A DNA stretch of 64,000 nucleotides, taken from NCBI RefSeq assembly GCF_954871325.1, contig NC_088775.1, forward strand, positions 5,319,475 to 5,383,474, read 5' to 3'. The position numbers and the translations under genes were made by a program. Each line of letters begins with the position of its first letter. Position 1 is the first letter of the stretch. Below the pieces are notes generated by a model. It saw nothing but the letters and a program-made list of their open reading frames with translations, made no database searches and had not been told where the DNA came from. The DNA is from Gordionus sp. m RMFG-2023. Its lineage: Eukaryota > Nematomorpha > Gordioida > Chordodea > Parachordodidae. This document shows positions 62,121-64,000 of this stretch, piece after piece.

Positions 62121-63350
62121 GAAAATTCGTAGGCATTAGATCTATTAAATGGAAATTCAAAACCTTTATATAATATTTTAAATTTTTACATATATTCCGC
62201 CTTAACTAATATTTTAGGCATATATTTGATTTTCATTTTAGGATCAAGTATTGTAGCCACATAATTACTAAATGTGCTAACATAACTTAAAACAAACTAT
62301 TAATACAAATATGGAATTTAAAATACTTTTAATTTTATTTTATAGCTTGAGTTTTATTAAAATAATAAAATATTTAATTAAAAAGATTACCATACATAAG
62401 ATTAAATATAATTTATATTACACATGTATGCATTTTTGTTTATTTTTTTTAAAAAAAAAGTAATATAATATATTAAAAATTGACTTAACCTCAACACATG
62501 AAAATGACGATTGAATCAATAAAAAAAACCATCCCATCCTATATAAAAATATTTTGTTTGAAAATAAAATACATTTTCAATCTAATCTAGTAATAAAAAA
62601 ATTCTTTAAATCATATTAGAATTTTTTTTCTTCTTTTTTTTAAATTTATAAATTTAAATATAATAAATCTTCTATTTTTTTAGCTTTAAAATATTTTCGG
62701 TATTAAAAAAAGAGGATTCTAAACAACAAACCGGTCATGAAACATTCTATGTGTCAGTATGTCTAGATTTAATAGTATCGCTATGTCCTATCATAGTTCA
62801 GAATTAAGTACGAACTTTCTGGCCGGATTTGTTTAATTTCATCGCTATTTTTTAAACACATATATTTATTTTTTTCTTCTATTTTTATATATGTATCTTG
62901 GACAAGTACATTTGATATTTTTAAAATAATTTAATAGTCATTTACCATTAATGACTAAATAAAAGAATTACCTAAAAGAGGGACTATAAAACTAAATATT
63001 TAATAAATACACAAGTGAGGAGGAGTACTAAAGAAGATTCACCCGTCATCTCATAGTTTTCATTATTATCACACGTCTGTCTTATATAAAATCAAAATAT
63101 GGTTGAGATATAATTTCAAAATATTCAGTGCAAAATTTTTTATTATTTGAGAATATTATTCAATCAAAAAAATGTAAATAAGAATTTTTTTTGAGTATTC
63201 AATCAAAAAACGTTAATAAGAATTTATTTGATCAAATAAAATGAGGAATAAGATAATGAAGTAAATAATTGGTATTCACGATTCAAGTTGGAAGTCTTAA
63301 GTAATAAAATGTAAATAACAGAACAATATTTATAATAATAATTAATTTAA
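62121..63350. other. Non-coding AT-rich gap
   Basis: AT-rich DNA with no coding region. A short direct repeat (TATTCAATCAAAAAA.GT.AATAAGAATTT) lies at about 63157-63222, just before the minisatellite. Confidence 0.4.
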
Positions 63351-63956
63351 AATATTCGTCCTCTAGTCGACTCAAATTGACGACACAAGTTCATGGAACT
63401 ATTCGTCCTCTAGTCTACTTAACTATATAATTTGTATTCATTACTCAAGTTGAAATATTCTTCCTCTAGTCGATTCAAGTATATAATTCGTATTCACGAC
63501 TCAATTTGGAAGTCTAAAGTAAAAAAAATGTAAAACAAAAAATATCTTAATTAATAATAAATAACTAGAAATATTCGTCTTCGAGTCGACTCATGTTCAT
63601 AGAACTATTCGTCCTCTAGTCGACTCAATTATATAATTCTATTTCACGAAAACAAAAAATATTTAAAAAGAACTAATGTGAAATATTCGTCCTCTAGTCG
63701 ACTCATTTGTTTTCACGATTCAAATTAGAAGTAATGTAAAAAACAGAACAAATATCTTAATTAATGATAGATCTGAAATATTCGTCCTATAGTCAACTCA
63801 CTCAAGTTCATAAAATATTCGTCCTCTAGTCGACTTGAGTTCATGACTCGAGTCGACTTGAGTTTATAACCCGAGTTTATAACTCAAGTCAGTTTGGGTC
63901 GATTTTTTTGATCCAAAACTTGGCTCAGTTTTCGACTCAGTCGATTAACAACACTA
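63351..63956. repeat. Minisatellite with ATTCGTCCTCTAGTCGACT core, ending in a MITE-type terminus
   Basis: The 19-bp core occurs about eight times (near 63355, 63401, 63452, 63573, 63607, 63687, 63780, 63818) at irregular spacing of 34-120 bp, with linking words such as ACTCAAGTT and CTTAATTAATAATA. The block ends CGATTAACAACACTA at 63956, the right terminus of the TAGTGTTG MITE family. The copy at 3993-4161 has related interior words (GTCTAAGTTGAGTC). No matching left terminus was seen. Confidence 0.7.
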
Positions 63957-64000
63957 CATATGTGGAGTAAGGCAGACAAGGTATAAAATTATCACAGGAA

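Noticed and set aside
63351-63850. CRISPR-like array of a 19-bp repeat
   Set aside because: Spacing is irregular and the intervening sequence is itself repetitive.

Overview
This window is very AT-rich eukaryotic DNA. Genes are split by spliceosomal introns, and the space between them is packed with decayed mobile elements. Three things point to a ciliated animal or a close relative with fast-evolving proteins: an intraflagellar-transport gene (IFT122), a BTB-BACK gene of the BTBD3/6 kind, and a repertoire of hAT transposons, RTE-like LINE, tRNA-derived SINE and Ty3/gypsy elements. The species cannot be named from the sequence. Introns fall into two classes: many of only 39-47 bp, and others from about 90 bp to 3 kb that are stretched by inserted repeats.

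Layout. 0-12 kb: a BTB-BACK gene (plus strand, 5' end not found) with a 968-bp hAT-like insertion in its second intron; the 3' half of an intron-bearing hAT/ZMYM-type transposase; a small gene remnant with a BESS motif; the 3' part of a second BTB-BACK gene on the minus strand; and a decayed BED-finger hAT transposase. 12-24 kb: two tandem repeat families (about 405-bp and 535-bp units) invaded by a GC-richer Ty3/gypsy fragment and by a larger Ty3/gypsy element with LTRs. 24-26 kb: a broken RTE-like LINE. 26-38 kb: mostly non-coding, holding a 470-bp repeat shared with 23 kb, a SINE, a minus-strand Ty3/gypsy fossil and a roughly 100-bp minisatellite.

38.4-53.2 kb: one gene, IFT122. I could follow it through 23 exons in consistent phase, giving about 1,415 residues, and its introns hold MITEs and a SINE. 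54.1-55.9 kb: a non-autonomous hAT element with clear terminal repeats and an 8-bp target duplication. 56-58 kb: an LTR-like block and a BED-finger hAT scrap. 58.4-60.0 kb: a five-exon gene that I identify as TTI2 (TELO2-interacting protein 2). 60-64 kb: a cluster of palindromic hAT-type MITEs and a minisatellite.

The two well-supported host genes belong to unrelated housekeeping systems: IFT122 to the IFT-A complex of cilia, and TTI2 to the TTT co-chaperone for PI3K-related kinases. Everything else is mobile or repetitive DNA, or small fast-evolving genes. I found no rRNA, functional tRNA, CRISPR array or operon-like structure. Gene identities rest on alignment by eye to proteins I remember; no database was searched.
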